Assembly: GCF_019175285.1 (NCBI RefSeq)
Contig: NC_056527.1
Span: 118,714,133-118,778,132 of the forward strand
Length of the DNA: 64,000 nt
Direction of reading: 5' to 3'
DNA from: Sceloporus undulatus
Lineage: Eukaryota > Chordata > Lepidosauria > Squamata > Phrynosomatidae
Within the stretch, counting starts at the first letter, position 1, and every line of letters starts with the position of its first letter. Both the position numbers and the translations under genes were made by a program. Positions 34,427-46,790 of the stretch are shown one piece after another. Below the pieces are notes generated by a model that was not told the origin of the DNA, searched no databases, and was given only the letters and a program-made list of their open reading frames with translations.

Positions 34427-37290
34427 ATGTTGAGACTCTTATTCCGCACAGTATATTTTCTCTTACAAAGAGGCCATTTTATATAAGACTTTGTTGGATG
34501 GTTTATTGTCGTCAGTTTTTTGTTTTTTGTTTTGAAAAAATTGAATTGCACAAAAGGCCTGCCCTCCTTCTCTCCCTCCCCATTTTCCCTTCTTCTGGAC
34601 GTACAATTCTCTTCGACTTGGGGGTTTATTAAGAAAAAAAAGAAGAAATCTTGCAACAAAAAAAGAAAGAAAGGAATTTCACACACTAATGATAAAGGGG
34701 GTTGGTCCCAGAAGCTGCTGCTCTTTCCTCTCCCCACAAAAAAGGTGAATCCCGGACCCATTTCCCTGCGGTCGGCTCCAGATGCTTCTTCTGGGAATCC
34801 ATCCTGTGGCTCCTCCATTCTTCTTCCTTCTGGATTGCTCCCCAAACCTCCAATGGCACCCTATATTATTATATATATATCTATATATATATATATATGA
34901 TGCTGCGCTCCTCAGCAAATGGTTTTTTTTCCTTCAGCGACTCTTCTGTGTGTGTGAGAGCACTTTTAAAAAGAAATACGAGAAGAAAAGCGTGAATGTC
35001 ATGAGTCTTTTAATTTTTGAGGACTCATCTTTTCTCCGGCTCCCTTGCACCCCTTGGGCACCTCTGCACCATCCTCCTCCATTTTCATTTTGGTTTTGCA
35101 TACCTGTATACGATGGGAGTCAATCATAATGGAAGTTTTTCTTTTGGCGAGGGTGGAGAGAAAGACTCGCATTCCCATGCGGGCATCCGCCTCGGGCTCT
35201 TCTGCATGCGCTGGAAACAGAAATGAATGTATCGACTCGGTGACCGCTTTTGCTCCGGAGCCACGTTATTATCCCCGACCGAAAAGCTGCCTGTTGACAG
35301 TATTTGTACACCCGACAGACCACCACAAGTTCCCTTTGTCCATGGAGTGTGAGCAAGAGATTGGGGATGACAGTTGTGGTTTTGTGTGCGGGGCTGAGTT
35401 TCCCCCTAAAGGAGCTGTTCGTCTGGTCTGGTAGAGCTCCGGTGGTGCTAAAAGAGTTAAAAAACCCCTCCCAATACCTGTGTTTAGGGGCAAACATTTC
35501 TGTACGTGTTTTTTTTGTGGCTGCGTAGCTCTTTGTGTGTGTGTGTTTGTGTATTACACACACATACCTACACACAGTATCGTGGTTATATTCTCTATAT
35601 CTATCCCAACATATTTTGCTTGAATAGATTGGTGGTGGGAGGGATTAGCTGAGAAGGAGCATTGTTTTTTTCTTTTGTTTACAATCGTATCCTGGGTCCC
35701 GCAGGGGTGGTGGCGCACATGGGTACTTACTCCGTGGTCCTGGAGAGAGGGGGCGAAGGGCGAAGGGTGTGTGGGTGCGTGTTTCTGTATGGCAAACATT
35801 GGCACACTTTCTCTCTCACTCTCTGCCAATGCACATCGCTCCAAACTCTGCAAAGTGCATTCAGAGGAAGAGAGGTGTGGGGGACTGGCCACAAGCATCA
35901 CTTTTGCCCCTCCTCTCCCATGTCCCCCCCCCCAAAATTCCTTCCTCTTGGAAGTTGAAAGTTGGGGTGTGAGTCTGGAAAACCCGCACCCTTCCCCTAT
36001 TTGCTCCGTTGGGACTGGCTTTTTTTGTGCCCACAATGGGTTGCACAAGTGGAGAACGGAATCCTCTTCGTACGGGTGCCATGTTTGTGTTCCCCTCTCT
36101 CCTCTTTGTATGTGTTTGGTGTCTTCTCCCCTCTTGGGGGGTGAAAAGAACACAATCAGTGCAGGTTTGAGTGTGTACCACCACCAACAAGAACCATTTT
36201 CCCCTTCATGACCAAAAATGGTAAAGGACCTTCTTTTTGGGGGAGGGGGGGTTTCTCATATGGTACCAAGCTGTGTGTGGACCACAAACTCCGGCTGAAG
36301 AAGGAATGTGGGGCTGTGTGTGTGGAGACTGGCTGCGTTGTGTGTCATAATTTCAATAGTCTTGTCATTAATACTGTGATGTTTTAATGGTTCCTGTGTT
36401 ACAGGCAGGAGGAGGAGGGGACCAAGGATGCTTCCTGCGCCCCCGTTTTCTCGCCTCGCTGGGGCTGGAGGGCTGCCGCTTTCTGGGACATAAACTCACC
36501 ATGGGCATCTCTGCCCCTCTTTGCCTTTCCTCCCTTTTTGGTCAGTATTGAGCCACAGAAGAGACCTTTTGGACACAGCTGCCACACTGGCAATGACTCT
36601 GGGCTCCGTTATCAGTGGCTCTGGACATTTCCCTGCCCCAGCGTGGCACCAAAAGGGAGGCTGGCTTGGCTTGGCCTCACCTTGCCCCCATTGTTGCCTC
36701 CTGTGACTCTTGGCTCCTGAGGGACAACCACAATGCCTTGGAATCGTCTCTGGACCAGTCCGGTTCTTCCTCCTTTGGACGTCGCCTCAAGAATGATGTG
36801 CGTAAGAGCTTCTTCCTCGCCTGCCTTTTCCAAACAAGGGCGTGTCTTTTGATTTTATATTTTGACCTGTTGGATCTCCTCTTGAGTCGCATGCTTTGCT
36901 TTGCAGAGTCTGCCGCGGTGAGATGGGGAAGTGCCCACCCCCAAATCTTCCGGCCAATTACCTTTTATTTTCCCTTTCTTTGCACCAAAACCTTTCCAGC
37001 AGGATGGGAATTCAAGTAACATAAGACTTCTTTTCCTTCTGAAATCAAGGTACGAGGGAAGTTTACATTAAGAGCTGGCTATAGCACGGACTCCTCAGCC
37101 TTGTCTGAAATCCTGTGGGCTGGTCGGGGTGTGAGTGTGTTGTGTGTGCGAGGGGGAAGACACAACGGGGGGGGGGGGGAATCTCACTCGACTCTGGCTG
37201 GCTTTTTCTCTTTCTTGCTTGCATGTGAAAAACGAGAGAGATTCCATCATGTTGAGCATGAAGTCTCCCGTCCCTTTCTCTTCTCTCTTC

Positions 37291-37298
37291 TGTAAATA
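37291..37298 (+). promoter_or_regulatory. Pumilio response element 2 (UGUAAAUA)
   Basis: Exact UGUAAAUA. It is retained in the inverted copy near 60,842. Confidence 0.5.
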
Positions 37299-39847
37299 AC
37301 TTTGTTTTCAAGACAAAAAGTTGGGAAATCATTTGTGTGTGTGTTTGTGGTGATGAAGTGTTGCCTTACACTTTCTAAGGAAAAAACAATCCTTGTCGGA
37401 GGGGGGGAGGCAACAGGCGTAAGGCTTCTCTCCCCCCATCTCCACCGCAGTATTATGGACTTTTGTTTTTTAATACCTATCACTTAGCAATAAGGAGCAG
37501 GAATCATAAGCAAGGAGAAACTGTATGCACACAAAGAAGCTGGAAAGGGTTGCGCTTTTGCAGCTGGGAGGGGGAAGGCCCGGGGCGAGTTGGGCATGCT
37601 TCCTTGGGGGGCAGCCTTGAGTCCCCTCAACCTCAGATCTGTGTCTATTGTTGTTCTGTATGTGTTTGAAAGAGAAGGAACCCTCCAAATGTGAAGAGCA
37701 AAATGCAGGCTTGTTTTGGGGGCTTGGGTGAAGGATGCCCATCGGACGCATTTTCTCCCCAAGTTGGTGCAGCTTCCTTGATGTAATTTTTATGCCAGTT
37801 TTACTTTTCATAAGAACAATTTGTGAGTGTGTGCTTTGGGGGGGGCGGGGGGGCAGGGGCCAATTATTCTCTTTTTTTGTAAGATATTTTAATGACTTTT
37901 TCGTTCTTTTTTGGTAACCGTTCTGGAATGTGACAGGAATGTATTTTGTGTTTTGCTTTTATTTTTAAAAATGTGTCAGCTAAACTTCTTGGATGCCATG
38001 GGGAGGGAGGGGTAAGTGGGGGGGGGAGTTGTGTGTTGGTTTTTCAGGTGTTGGTTGTATTATCATTTTTTTAAAATGGTGTGTGTTTTGGGACACCAGA
38101 GAAAGAAGAAGCCAGAGCCAGTGTGTTGCATGCCAAGAGAATAAGTTAGAATAGCTACAAAATTCAGCGACGGAAGCAAATCTATGCAGCAATTGTGTGT
38201 GGTTTTAATGCGGGTGGGTGGGAGGGAGGGAGCGGGTGGGAGGGAGGGAGGGAGGGTTTTTTAAAATCACTTTAGTGGGAATTTCTGGGGGTCCCCTCAA
38301 GTATAGGCAGCGAGGGGGGGTCCTAAAAGTATCCCCTTTGTCTGTGGTTGGGATGAGGTCAAGTGCTTTGGCTCTCATGGAGGGATGGGAGAATTGTGTT
38401 GCTGAGTTGGGTTTCCCCCCTTCTTTCCCTCGTTCCCAAAACTAGTGACTACTCTTCTCTGTTGGGGGGCTTTGGTTGTATTTGTTCTGATGCCTTAAAT
38501 CAGCCTCCCCCAACCGGGTCCCGTTGACCCATCCAGACAGCCCTCAGTTGGCGAAGGCTGCCTTAAACCCTACACACAACTTGCTTCTGCGCAAGGGCGA
38601 GGTTTCCGAAGGAGTTTGGTGATGGTCATACGCTTTCTTTCTTTGGGTGGGTGGGGGTTTTGCTTCAAGAATGAGAGATGCTTTTTTGATGTAGGGGCTT
38701 GTCAGGTGCAAATGCTTTGAAAGTAGCCGTAATTCTGTTGGCTCAGCTGAGGAGAGGAACAAGATGGCAGCCCCAGAGAGCAAGATTTGTGTCCGCCGGC
38801 TCTTTTTGATATCGCCAGACCCCTGGACCCTTCCAGCGCACCTGAGGCCGCAGTTGGAGGGGAACACGCAGAGACGGGGCCCGAGTTCTGCTTCTGTGTG
38901 GACTGAGTGGCGACTGACAGACCGAGGGACCCTTGCCCCTTCCTTCCTATCATCCATCCCTCTCTCCCTCGGACGCTGCTGCTGCTGCTGCTGGGAGGAC
39001 CCCACTGGACCCTCCAAAGGAAGCCTTTTCGCCCTCCTTGGCCGCCCGCAGGCCAGAAGCCCATCTACCTCGCTCTGCTGCTGCCCTCCGACCCGGAGGC
39101 AAGACGGTCCATCCCTCAAGTATTAACACGAAACTGTGACGGGACGCGCCGAGACCCTTGCAGACTTTGGCCTCCCAAGCTCCTACTGAGAGTGCAAACA
39201 TGTTTACAGACTATTCACCTGTTTGTGTTTTTTGTGTGATTTTGGATTTATTAACTTCTTTTTGTTCCTGGTGCAAATGGGCAGAAACCGAGATGGGGCT
39301 GGCGGATATGTGTTTGTGGAGGAGAGGGAGTGCGTCTCCGCTCATCCCCAGCCTCAAATCCTTTCTGCTTTGCTGAATGTTTTCTTGCAACAGCCCTGCT
39401 GCCCTCCAAGGACTCACCTAGACAATGGTGCGTGTCTCTGTTGTGTTATGGGGGGACAAGTTGCCCGCCGGACTCCTGGGCGCTGGGTCTCTCGCAGGCC
39501 ACGTCAGAGCCGCCGCAGCACTACAAAAGGAGGAAGACTTTTCCCTGCCCTCCTCCAAAGAAACTGGACCTTGCATAGCTTCTGTCCCCAGGGGAGGGGG
39601 GCCGGGACCCTTCAGAGTCTGTCCCTGCGCCTTAAAAGGTGGAGGAAGCCTCCCCGCCATGTACATAAGCCCCACCGGCCCCTTTGCTTTGCTTGCCTTC
39701 CCCTCCAGTGTAACGCTAGGAACCTGGGCTTTTCTCAGTTGGGGGGGTCTCCTGTTTGCTGCCGCGTGTTAAGATGCCAAACCCCTTCTCCCTCCGCTGT
39801 ACTATAGCTCCTTCTTCCTCCCCCAGCTGCCTCTTATGTACATCTTC

Positions 39848-39855
39848 TGTAAATA
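39848..39855 (+). promoter_or_regulatory. Pumilio response element 3 (UGUAAAUA)
   Basis: Exact UGUAAAUA, 38 bp before the poly(A) signal. It is retained in the inverted copy near 58,385. Confidence 0.5.
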
Positions 39856-39892
39856 AGCCTGCCTGTCTTTTCACCCTACAAGTTTGCAAGGA

Positions 39893-39898
39893 AATAAA
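39893..39898 (+). terminator. GIGYF1: Poly(A) signal AATAAA, probable GIGYF1 3' end
   Basis: AATAAA is followed within 20-40 bp by a GT-rich 'atggttgtgacgcttgctgt', the usual downstream element. The signal and its context are preserved in the inverted copy at about 58,339-58,344. Confidence 0.6.
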
Positions 39899-39920
39899 GA
39901 GACACTTAGATGGTTGTGAC

Positions 39921-42900
39921 GCTTGCTGTGGGCCAGACTGGATTTTTTCACTTTCTGGGGCCTCTCTTGGCTGCCCATTCCCTCCTCCTCCATTTTGGTG
40001 GCCAAGGGCCAGGAGGTGCCACCCTTCCTGCAAAGGGGCTTCTTACTTGGGGGGCACAGGGACGAAGAGAATATTAAAAAGCATTTAAATGGCAGGTGGG
40101 AAATGGGTTCACCAAATCCTAAGAAGATGAATAGTGGAGAATCTCACTGGAGCTGAATAAGGTTCAATTTGGTACAAAGAACAAAATTCTCTGTGCAAAC
40201 AGCCATAATAGGCCTTGAAAAGTGCAGTTTTTAGTTTCAAAACCCAAGCGTTGAGAAGAATGGTGCAAGTACTCATTATGGCCTGCGAAGGCAAAGGGAG
40301 CACCATGGGAAACATTGTCCTCTGAAGTTGAAAGGGTCAGCAGCTGCTGTGCCTCTTGCTCTGGAGCAGCACTGCTATCTACTACTATCTTCCTTGCAAC
40401 CCAGCTTGAAGGGAACTTTACCAAGGGATGGTGAAGCATATGCAAGCCAATTCCCTGTTTTTGCACCGACTTCTAGCATCCTCCAAGGGTTGACTCCGGA
40501 GCAGCCATTAAGCAAGATGTAGTGCCAAAGTAAGCCCAAATGGCTGCTTAATGGCACTTGAATCCCCCCCCCCCCGGTGAATTTCACCCAGCTCTGCATT
40601 TGTGCCATGACTTTTGTTCTTTTGCAGGGAAGATGGGCCATAAAGTGGTCCCTCCACCTTTACTGGGACCAGAAGAGAAAGACCCCCGCGAATGTGGAAA
40701 ACCCACGAATACAAAAGCCCTATTCTTTTTACCTAAGAGGACACATCTTTGAGAATCTCCAGGTTCTATAGCAGATCTCTGCCAGAAGTTGATCATGGAA
40801 TCAGGTTGGAGGACTTACAAATGCCTAGAGAAGTGTTCTCTCTAGGAACTTGCAGGTTTTCCAGCGCAACTCTGTGGTCAACATCTGGCAGAGACATGCT
40901 GGAGGACCTGGAGATTCCTAGAGAGGACATACTAATCAAACTGCAAATACTCAAACCCGTAAAAAGTCAAAGTTGCAAATGTGGAGGGCCAACTGTAGAC
41001 TCTGTCCCCAAACAAAACTGGCATGCTGGCATTTTCCTACTCTTGTAGTATTTTTTGGGGGGGGGGGGTTTTTTTACCCTTTTGCCCCAAAATATGGTTC
41101 ATTCTCCTCTGAGGGAGATCCTCAACAGGCATAATCCTGGCTGAACCCTTTGGAAAGGTGAAATGATGGGGTTGTTCTCAAACGAAGTTAAGCTTCTGAT
41201 AAATTACAAAGGGAAAGGCTCACTGGCCAAGTTCTGGGGGAAGTCTAAAGTCCTCTGGCCAGCAAGGTCCATGCTTCTTCCAGCTAGGCCTTGATTCATT
41301 CCCGTTTTTGGTTCTCCATACTTGGTGAAATAGGATCTTCCACCCAACCTGTTCCCTCTTTTTATAGAGGGGCTTCTCAGCTGCACAGGGAACGTAGGCA
41401 AACTCTGCCTTCCTTGCAAGTCCAGCCAATATTCCCATTACAAGTTTTTCTTCGGTTGGGGGGGGGGGGAGGAAAGCAGGGCCAAGCTTCAACCTGGTAT
41501 AGCAGGAAGATTATGGTCTAAAACTTGCTGTGATTCACCTGGGACAAAATCACATGCAGAGGTTCAAAGCGAGGGGAAAGGTCCCATGTGGAATAGACTG
41601 ATATAAGAGCCAGGCGCTAAGAAAGCCAGCATAACCCTGGCATCTGCTGACCAGCACATCCATGGCCAGGTTCTTGTGGGATGCAATCCAAGCCCTCTGA
41701 ATTGGGCATGTGGCATTTCTAGGACATGTGTATCCGTTTTAGGGACTCCATTCGAGAGGACAACCTGGTAGGCAAGGGGCCAAGGAACCTACAAGTGTGT
41801 GGTTACGCTCAGGCTGGCATAGAGGCAACTGGGGAGACACAAGGGCTGCTGCCTGGGAGTATCTGGGACGCTGCCTTGGAGAAGGTGAACAGACATTTCC
41901 CCTGACTCTCCACAAGGCATGGCTGGAAAATGCACTCAAGCCTATTTGGGGGGGAACATGAGGAGGAAGTTCCAGTGAGAGTGTTGGGTTCTTATGAAAA
42001 GGAGGTATTGCTTACAGCTGTCTCAGCAAGGGCCTGGAAGAGTTATTTTCCGCTCCCCAAAATGGGGGTGCCCTCTTGTGAAAACTGGCCTTGTACCCAG
42101 TTGTGGGGTTGGCTGGATGATCTCAAGGCTCATTCTAACTTCAGCTTCTATCCTTGGAATCCAAGAAGCCAGTCCAAAAGCCAGAGAGGCCAAAGGGCCA
42201 TTGTGAGAGGTCAGCCCGCCATCCCACCCCTCATCATCCCAAGAGTAAGCAAGAAAAACTCAACACGCTCAGGTTGTTGGTTTCAGTTGTTTACAGGTTA
42301 CACACAGCCCTGCCGGGGCAGCAGGAGGGGAAGGGGGCCCCAAAGCTGACCCCTTCCCCTGCCTTTACAAAAGTGGTTTAAAGAGGAAACAAGGCCACCG
42401 GGTTCAAAGGCTGCCCCACCGCTGCCGCAGTTCCTCCGAGCACCACTGGGGGGCAGGAGGGGGATGGGAAACTGGGGAGGGGACACAGGTGTATTTACCT
42501 GTCAGAACAGTTTACCTGGAGTGCTCCAGTGGGGCACACGGGTGGGGAGGGGGCTCAGTTGGCAAGGTACCCGTGGGCCCCCCCCCCTCCTTCCTCACTT
42601 CCTTTTTGACCCCTCCATTCACTTTCCAAGGGGAAAAGAAAAGGAAGGGAAGGAGCGGGGGACTTACCAACCCTTACCCTCTTCAAGCCCAAGAATGAGG
42701 GAAGCTCCCCTTTCCCCCAATCTGAACTGAGATGTATTATCAGCATCCCCAAATCCTTCCATCTGAGAGAGAGAGAGAGTGCAGTGGTCCCATTGTACTG
42801 GCCCCCTCCCCAAATGCCCAAATTAATGCTAAAACCTGGCTGCCTCCTGATTACCCCCCACCCCCCAAAAAAGCTTGGCCAGAACGATGTGAAGTCAGAG

Positions 42901-42952
42901 CAGAAAAAGAAAGAGAATCTGGGTGCGTGGAAGGGCAGCCAACTGACCGACT
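39921..42952. other. GIGYF1-GNB2 intergenic tract, includes the GNB2 3' side
   Basis: No gene of its own is seen. It holds a Tigger-like repeat at 40.69 kb and G/C-rich stretches (42.2-42.7 kb). In the native order its right end continues into the GNB2 3' UTR on the minus strand. I could not find a clear GNB2 poly(A) signal here. Confidence 0.5.
40690..41000. mobile_element. Tigger/pogo-like DNA element remnant
   Basis: It ends in 'gtggagggccaactgta', resembling the 'cagttggccctcc' terminus of Tigger-type elements. Inside, 'cctagagattcctagagagg' like motifs appear in both orientations. A related copy lies in GNB2 intron 8 (about 49.02-49.43 kb), and the inverted arm repeats it at about 57.29-57.55 kb. 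The family call is by resemblance. Confidence 0.45.
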
Positions 42953-43265
42953 GAAACCACCACCACCCGCCCCCCCGCTACATTGCTGCTCATGCCAGGG
43001 CCGGGGTCTGCAACCCTGTCGATCCCACTCTGTTTGCTTCATCTCTGCCCGTCTCCCGCCTCCCATTCTCGGTCCATGCCATCCGCTGCGGTCATCCTGG
43101 GTCCATGACTGTGCTTATGCGCCATTTGGAACTACGTGCATTGCGGGGTTTTGACACCATCTGCTCCTCTACAGCCTCAAATCCCCGGGCGGGAAACGTC
43201 CGCGTCAGCCGCGAGCTCAGGCCCACACGGGTGAGCAGGGGGCTTCCCTGCTGCCTCTTTTTCTG

Positions 43266-43640
43266 CTGCGAAAAATCTAGAATCATAGAGTTGGAAAGAG
43301 ACCGCAAGGCCGATCCAGTCCAAAGCCCCTTATGCCATGCAGGAACTCTCAATAACGCATCCCCTGGGACAGATGGCCCATCCAGCCTCTCTTTAAAGAC
43401 CTTACGGAACGAGACGCCACTACACTACGAGAAGGAGTGTGTCCGCTGTTTGAATAGCCCTTATCCCAGGGAAGTTCCTCCTAATGTTGCGCTGGAATCT
43501 CTTTTGCTGCAGTTGCTATCCATTGTTTTGGGGTCCTGTTCTTTGGAGCATCAGAAATAACAATCTTGCTCCCTCCTCAGTATGACATCCCTTGGAATTA
43601 CTTAAAAGGGCTCTCATATCCACCTCTTAACCCTTCTCTT
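43266..43640 (-). mobile_element. CR1 3' end in GNB2 intron 6 (left copy)
   Basis: It begins with 'aatcatagagttgg', the reverse of the CR1 3' terminus, and includes the reversed C-terminal coding tail. The same insertion is in the clean GNB2 copy at about 51,640-52,045 on the + strand, so it predates the duplication. Confidence 0.75.
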
Positions 43641-44084
43641 CTTCCAGGCTTAACATACCCAACTCCCTAATGGAAGGCCCCTGATGTCCCTGGCCCCCCT
43701 TTTTCTAGTCTGGGGACTTTGAATTGTTTTGGTTGGGGTGTTTTGAAAGAGGATGCTTAGCTGGGGTTTCTGGGGCTGGATGGATGGCCCCTTGGGTCCC
43801 TTCCCAATTCTGTGACTTCTTGGGCTTCTTGCTCATCCTTTTCCAGGCTACTCTCCTGCTGCCGGTTCTCAACGACAAACCAGATCATCACCAGCTCCGA
43901 GACACAACTTGGCTGAGGAAGCTGGGAGTGCTGGAGACCTAGGGGCGGTGTGTGACGCTGTTGTGTCCTCATACTTGTAGTACAAAAGCCAAGCCACTTG
44001 TTTGGACAAAATCCACTCGACGGCAGGAAGGACGTGCTGTACAGATAGAAAATTAAAGCAGCAGATTTATGGTGAAGAAGCATT

Positions 44085-44300
44085 ACAGTGGGCTCTTGGT
44101 ATCTGCTGTGGTTTGTTCCAGCACCCCTCATGGATACCAAAAATCCGTGGGTGCTTAAGGTCCTATTATATACTGATGTAGTAAAATGGCTTCCCCTCTT
44201 ACCTAGACCGGCAAAATTTCAAGGTTGCTCTTTTCCAATTTTTAGAAAAATACATTTTTCAAACAGTGGAGAGTTGACTCTTGATACAAGCATCAAATGT
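44085..44300. mobile_element. Tigger/pogo-like MITE in GNB2 intron 7 (left copy)
   Basis: 'cagtgggctcttggtatctg' and 'ataccaaaaatccgtgggtg' form a terminus common among Tigger-like elements. It is present in the clean copy at about 51,000-51,230. Introns 7 of the two copies are equal in size (791 and 792 bp). Confidence 0.55.
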
Positions 44301-46408
44301 ACAGTTAATCAGTTCCTTGTCAGCACCATAAGCCACAGGGATAAAAATGGCCGTCTTCCCTTCATCCTGGTTCTTCTGGTGGAAAATGGTGGGATTTTGA
44401 GGGCCTTTTTGACGATCAGGATTGAAGGGCTCCCTCTCAGGACCAGCACACAAGGGACCGGCGTCGTGGCAACTCCCATCCGCTGTATGTCAACTAACTA
44501 TCGCCTTGCCCAGGCCTCCTACATCCTAATGAATTCTGGGATCTTTAGTGTGGGAGCGGATATTTGGGCACAGAATTCTAAGTACCCTCTGTAAACAACA
44601 AACCCAGGGTTCCCTAAGACCATATCAGTGGCTCCAAAAGTGCGGCCTAGTGCAAAAAGAGGCCTTCTCTCTCTCACTCCTTCTCTCCCTTCTGTTTCCC
44701 AGTGCTGTGGGACCTTGAGGACTGGCCAAGCAGACCACAACCCTTCACCTGCCACAGTGGCGATGTCATGTCCCTCTCTCTGTTCTCCCGACATGCGCCA
44801 CCTTTGTTCGGGCGCCTGTGACGCTTCTATCAAGCTATGGGAATTCCGGGGACAGCATGTGTCGGCAGGGCCTTCACTGGCCATGAGTCCGAACATCAAC
44901 GCTGTCTGTGTTGAGTGCGATGCGGCTGAATTCCTTGTCTGCTCCAAGGGGGGGGGGTGGTCCTTGCAGCTGAGTGAGCATTGGGGACCTGGATGTTCCC
45001 TGGATACATCCTTTATGGGGGGTGGACAGATATGTTGTGACCTGGGTTTTCCCTTCCAGATGACCACATCAGGCGTCAAAGCCCAAGATAAGCCATTTTT
45101 CTTCTCCTAAGCCCCTCACGGACCTTTGAATGTCGCCAGGTCCCCCAAAAAATAACGTAATTGTGAAAGCGGGAAGTGAGTGTGTCCACTTCTCTTTCAA
45201 TTTTGGGTACTTTTGAAAAGCCTGTTTTATGGTATGGTGGGAGGTCTTGGGAAGCAAAAGGGCTGTCCCAAAGGGTAATCTTGTCAAGAATGTAATTATA
45301 GGGCTCTGGTGGGGTTCAGGGGTGCACAGTGACCTCATGGGGCACCACTGGCATCTTGTCCTATGGGGTTGCACATGCATACTTGAACACCCCTTGAGGC
45401 ACTTCATGACCCACAGGGCCTCCTTTGTCCAGGTCCCCCTGCTGGGCAACGAGTAGCCTCTTCTGGGAAGCAGCAGGCCAATGAGGGGCATCTTCACCCT
45501 GCGTTCAGACTCCCCAGTCTTGCCAGGCAGGAGATAGACACATCTCATTATTCTATGCTATGATGGAGCTGTAGCAGGTGAAATGGTTTTAAACGTGCTA
45601 AAACATGCTGTAGATTTGAAAAGCCCTGTGATTCAATTAACCAGCATGGCTCTGTCTTCAGGAGTCCTGGGATTTGTAGCTTGGTGAAGCACTGGCAGAA
45701 GCAGTCTTAAAAACCCCAAGAAACTACAAATCTCATTCTATGCCTATGGAGCTGTAGCCGTTGGAAACTGGTCTCACAGTGCAAAATACTGTAGCATGAC
45801 TGAGTGACGTTGTAGGACTGCACATCCTAGATGCCTTCCCAGGGGTGGTGGTAGAGGGGCTTGCATAAACCAGCGTTTGTGCTTCTGGTAGCTTTGGTGC
45901 GGGGAAACCCGAGTTTGGCCCAGTGGGGCTTTGGGGCCCCTTTCCCTCTGCTCTGCCCTCCCTGAGGTTTGTTCTCTGCCCCACTTTCCGCCAGTTCTCC
46001 CCAACGGGAACGCGTCACCCCGGCTCCGATGACGCCACCTGCCGCCTTTTTGACCTGCGCGCCGCACCAGAGTTTGATGATGTACTCGCATGACAACATC
46101 ATCTGTGGCATCACCTCCGTGGCCTTCTCCCGAAGCGGCCGTTCCTCCTTGCTGGCTACGACGACTTCAACTGGCAACATCTGGGACTCCATGAAGGGCG
46201 ACCGGGCAGGTGACCATGATGGCGGAGGGGCAACCCTCAGCCAGGTCTGGACTCTTGTCCGTCCTCTTGCTCACTAGTTAGCCCACTCTTCTGAAAGACC
46301 TTCCTTTCCTCCTGTCCCCAGACCTTGGAAAAGTGTCTTCTTTTGGACAACAGTTCCCAAAATCCCCATGGGTGCTGGGGGAGATTCTGGAGTTGTAGTC
46401 CACCAAGG

Positions 46409-46790
46409 AAACATAGAATCATAGAATCATGAATCATAGAGTTGGAAGAGAACACTAGGGCCATCAGTCCAACCCCCTGCCATGCAGGAAATCAAATCAA
46501 AGCATCCCTGACCGATGGCCATCCAGCCTCTGTTTAAAGCCTCCCAAGGAAGGGACTCTATCACCCTCCGAGGAAGGAGTGCATCCACTGTCGAACAGCC
46601 CTTTACTGTCAGGAATTTCCTCCTAATGGTGAGGGTGGAATCTCTTTTCCTGGAGCTTGCATCCATTGTTCCGGGTCCGGTTCTCTGGAGCAGCAGAAAA
46701 ACAAGCTTGCTCCTCTTCAAATGACATCCCTTCAACATTTAAACAGGGGCTGAGCATATCCTATTAACCTTCTTTTCTCCAGGCTAAACA
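46409..46790 (-). mobile_element. CR1 3' end present only in the left GNB2 copy
   Basis: The element starts with 'agaatcatagaatcatgaat' (reversed CR1 terminus), then 'gttggaagagaacactaggg', and runs to 'tattaaccttcttttctcca'. The flanking 'gtagtccaccaaggaa' and 'gtgtgttctctatgagcttg' are adjacent in the other two copies (about 48,100-48,150 and 54,720-54,760). Intron 9 measures 945 bp here against 570 and 561 bp there. Confidence 0.85.

Larger units (their letters stand above)
33764..39920 (+). other. GIGYF1: Putative long 3' UTR of GIGYF1
   Basis: Between the GIGYF1 stop and the only strong poly(A) signal found (39,893), about 6.1 kb lacks introns, recognisable genes or transposons. It has T-rich, GT-rich and poly(A)-like tracts, a TA microsatellite at about 34,862-34,900, and a GT/AC hairpin-like tract at 35,537-35,577. 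Three exact UGUAAAUA sites lie in it. Earlier polyadenylation is possible. That the whole stretch is one 3' UTR is inference. Confidence 0.55.
34134..42952 (+). repeat. Left arm of a large inverted repeat (segment A)
   Basis: Segment A runs through the GIGYF1 3' UTR and the intergenic tract and ends at 'gccaactgaccgactga'. Its reverse complement fills 55,363-64,000. In the roughly 120 bp around the poly(A) signal, the copies differ only by two homopolymer lengths. The arm is 8.8 kb here and 8.6 kb on the right. The repeat runs off the window, so it may be longer. Confidence 0.93.

Noticed and set aside
33850-39800. Many frames of 60-200 residues in the 3' UTR
   Set aside because: They are not conserved between the two inverted copies, where one-base changes alter or end them. 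They lack any recognised domain.
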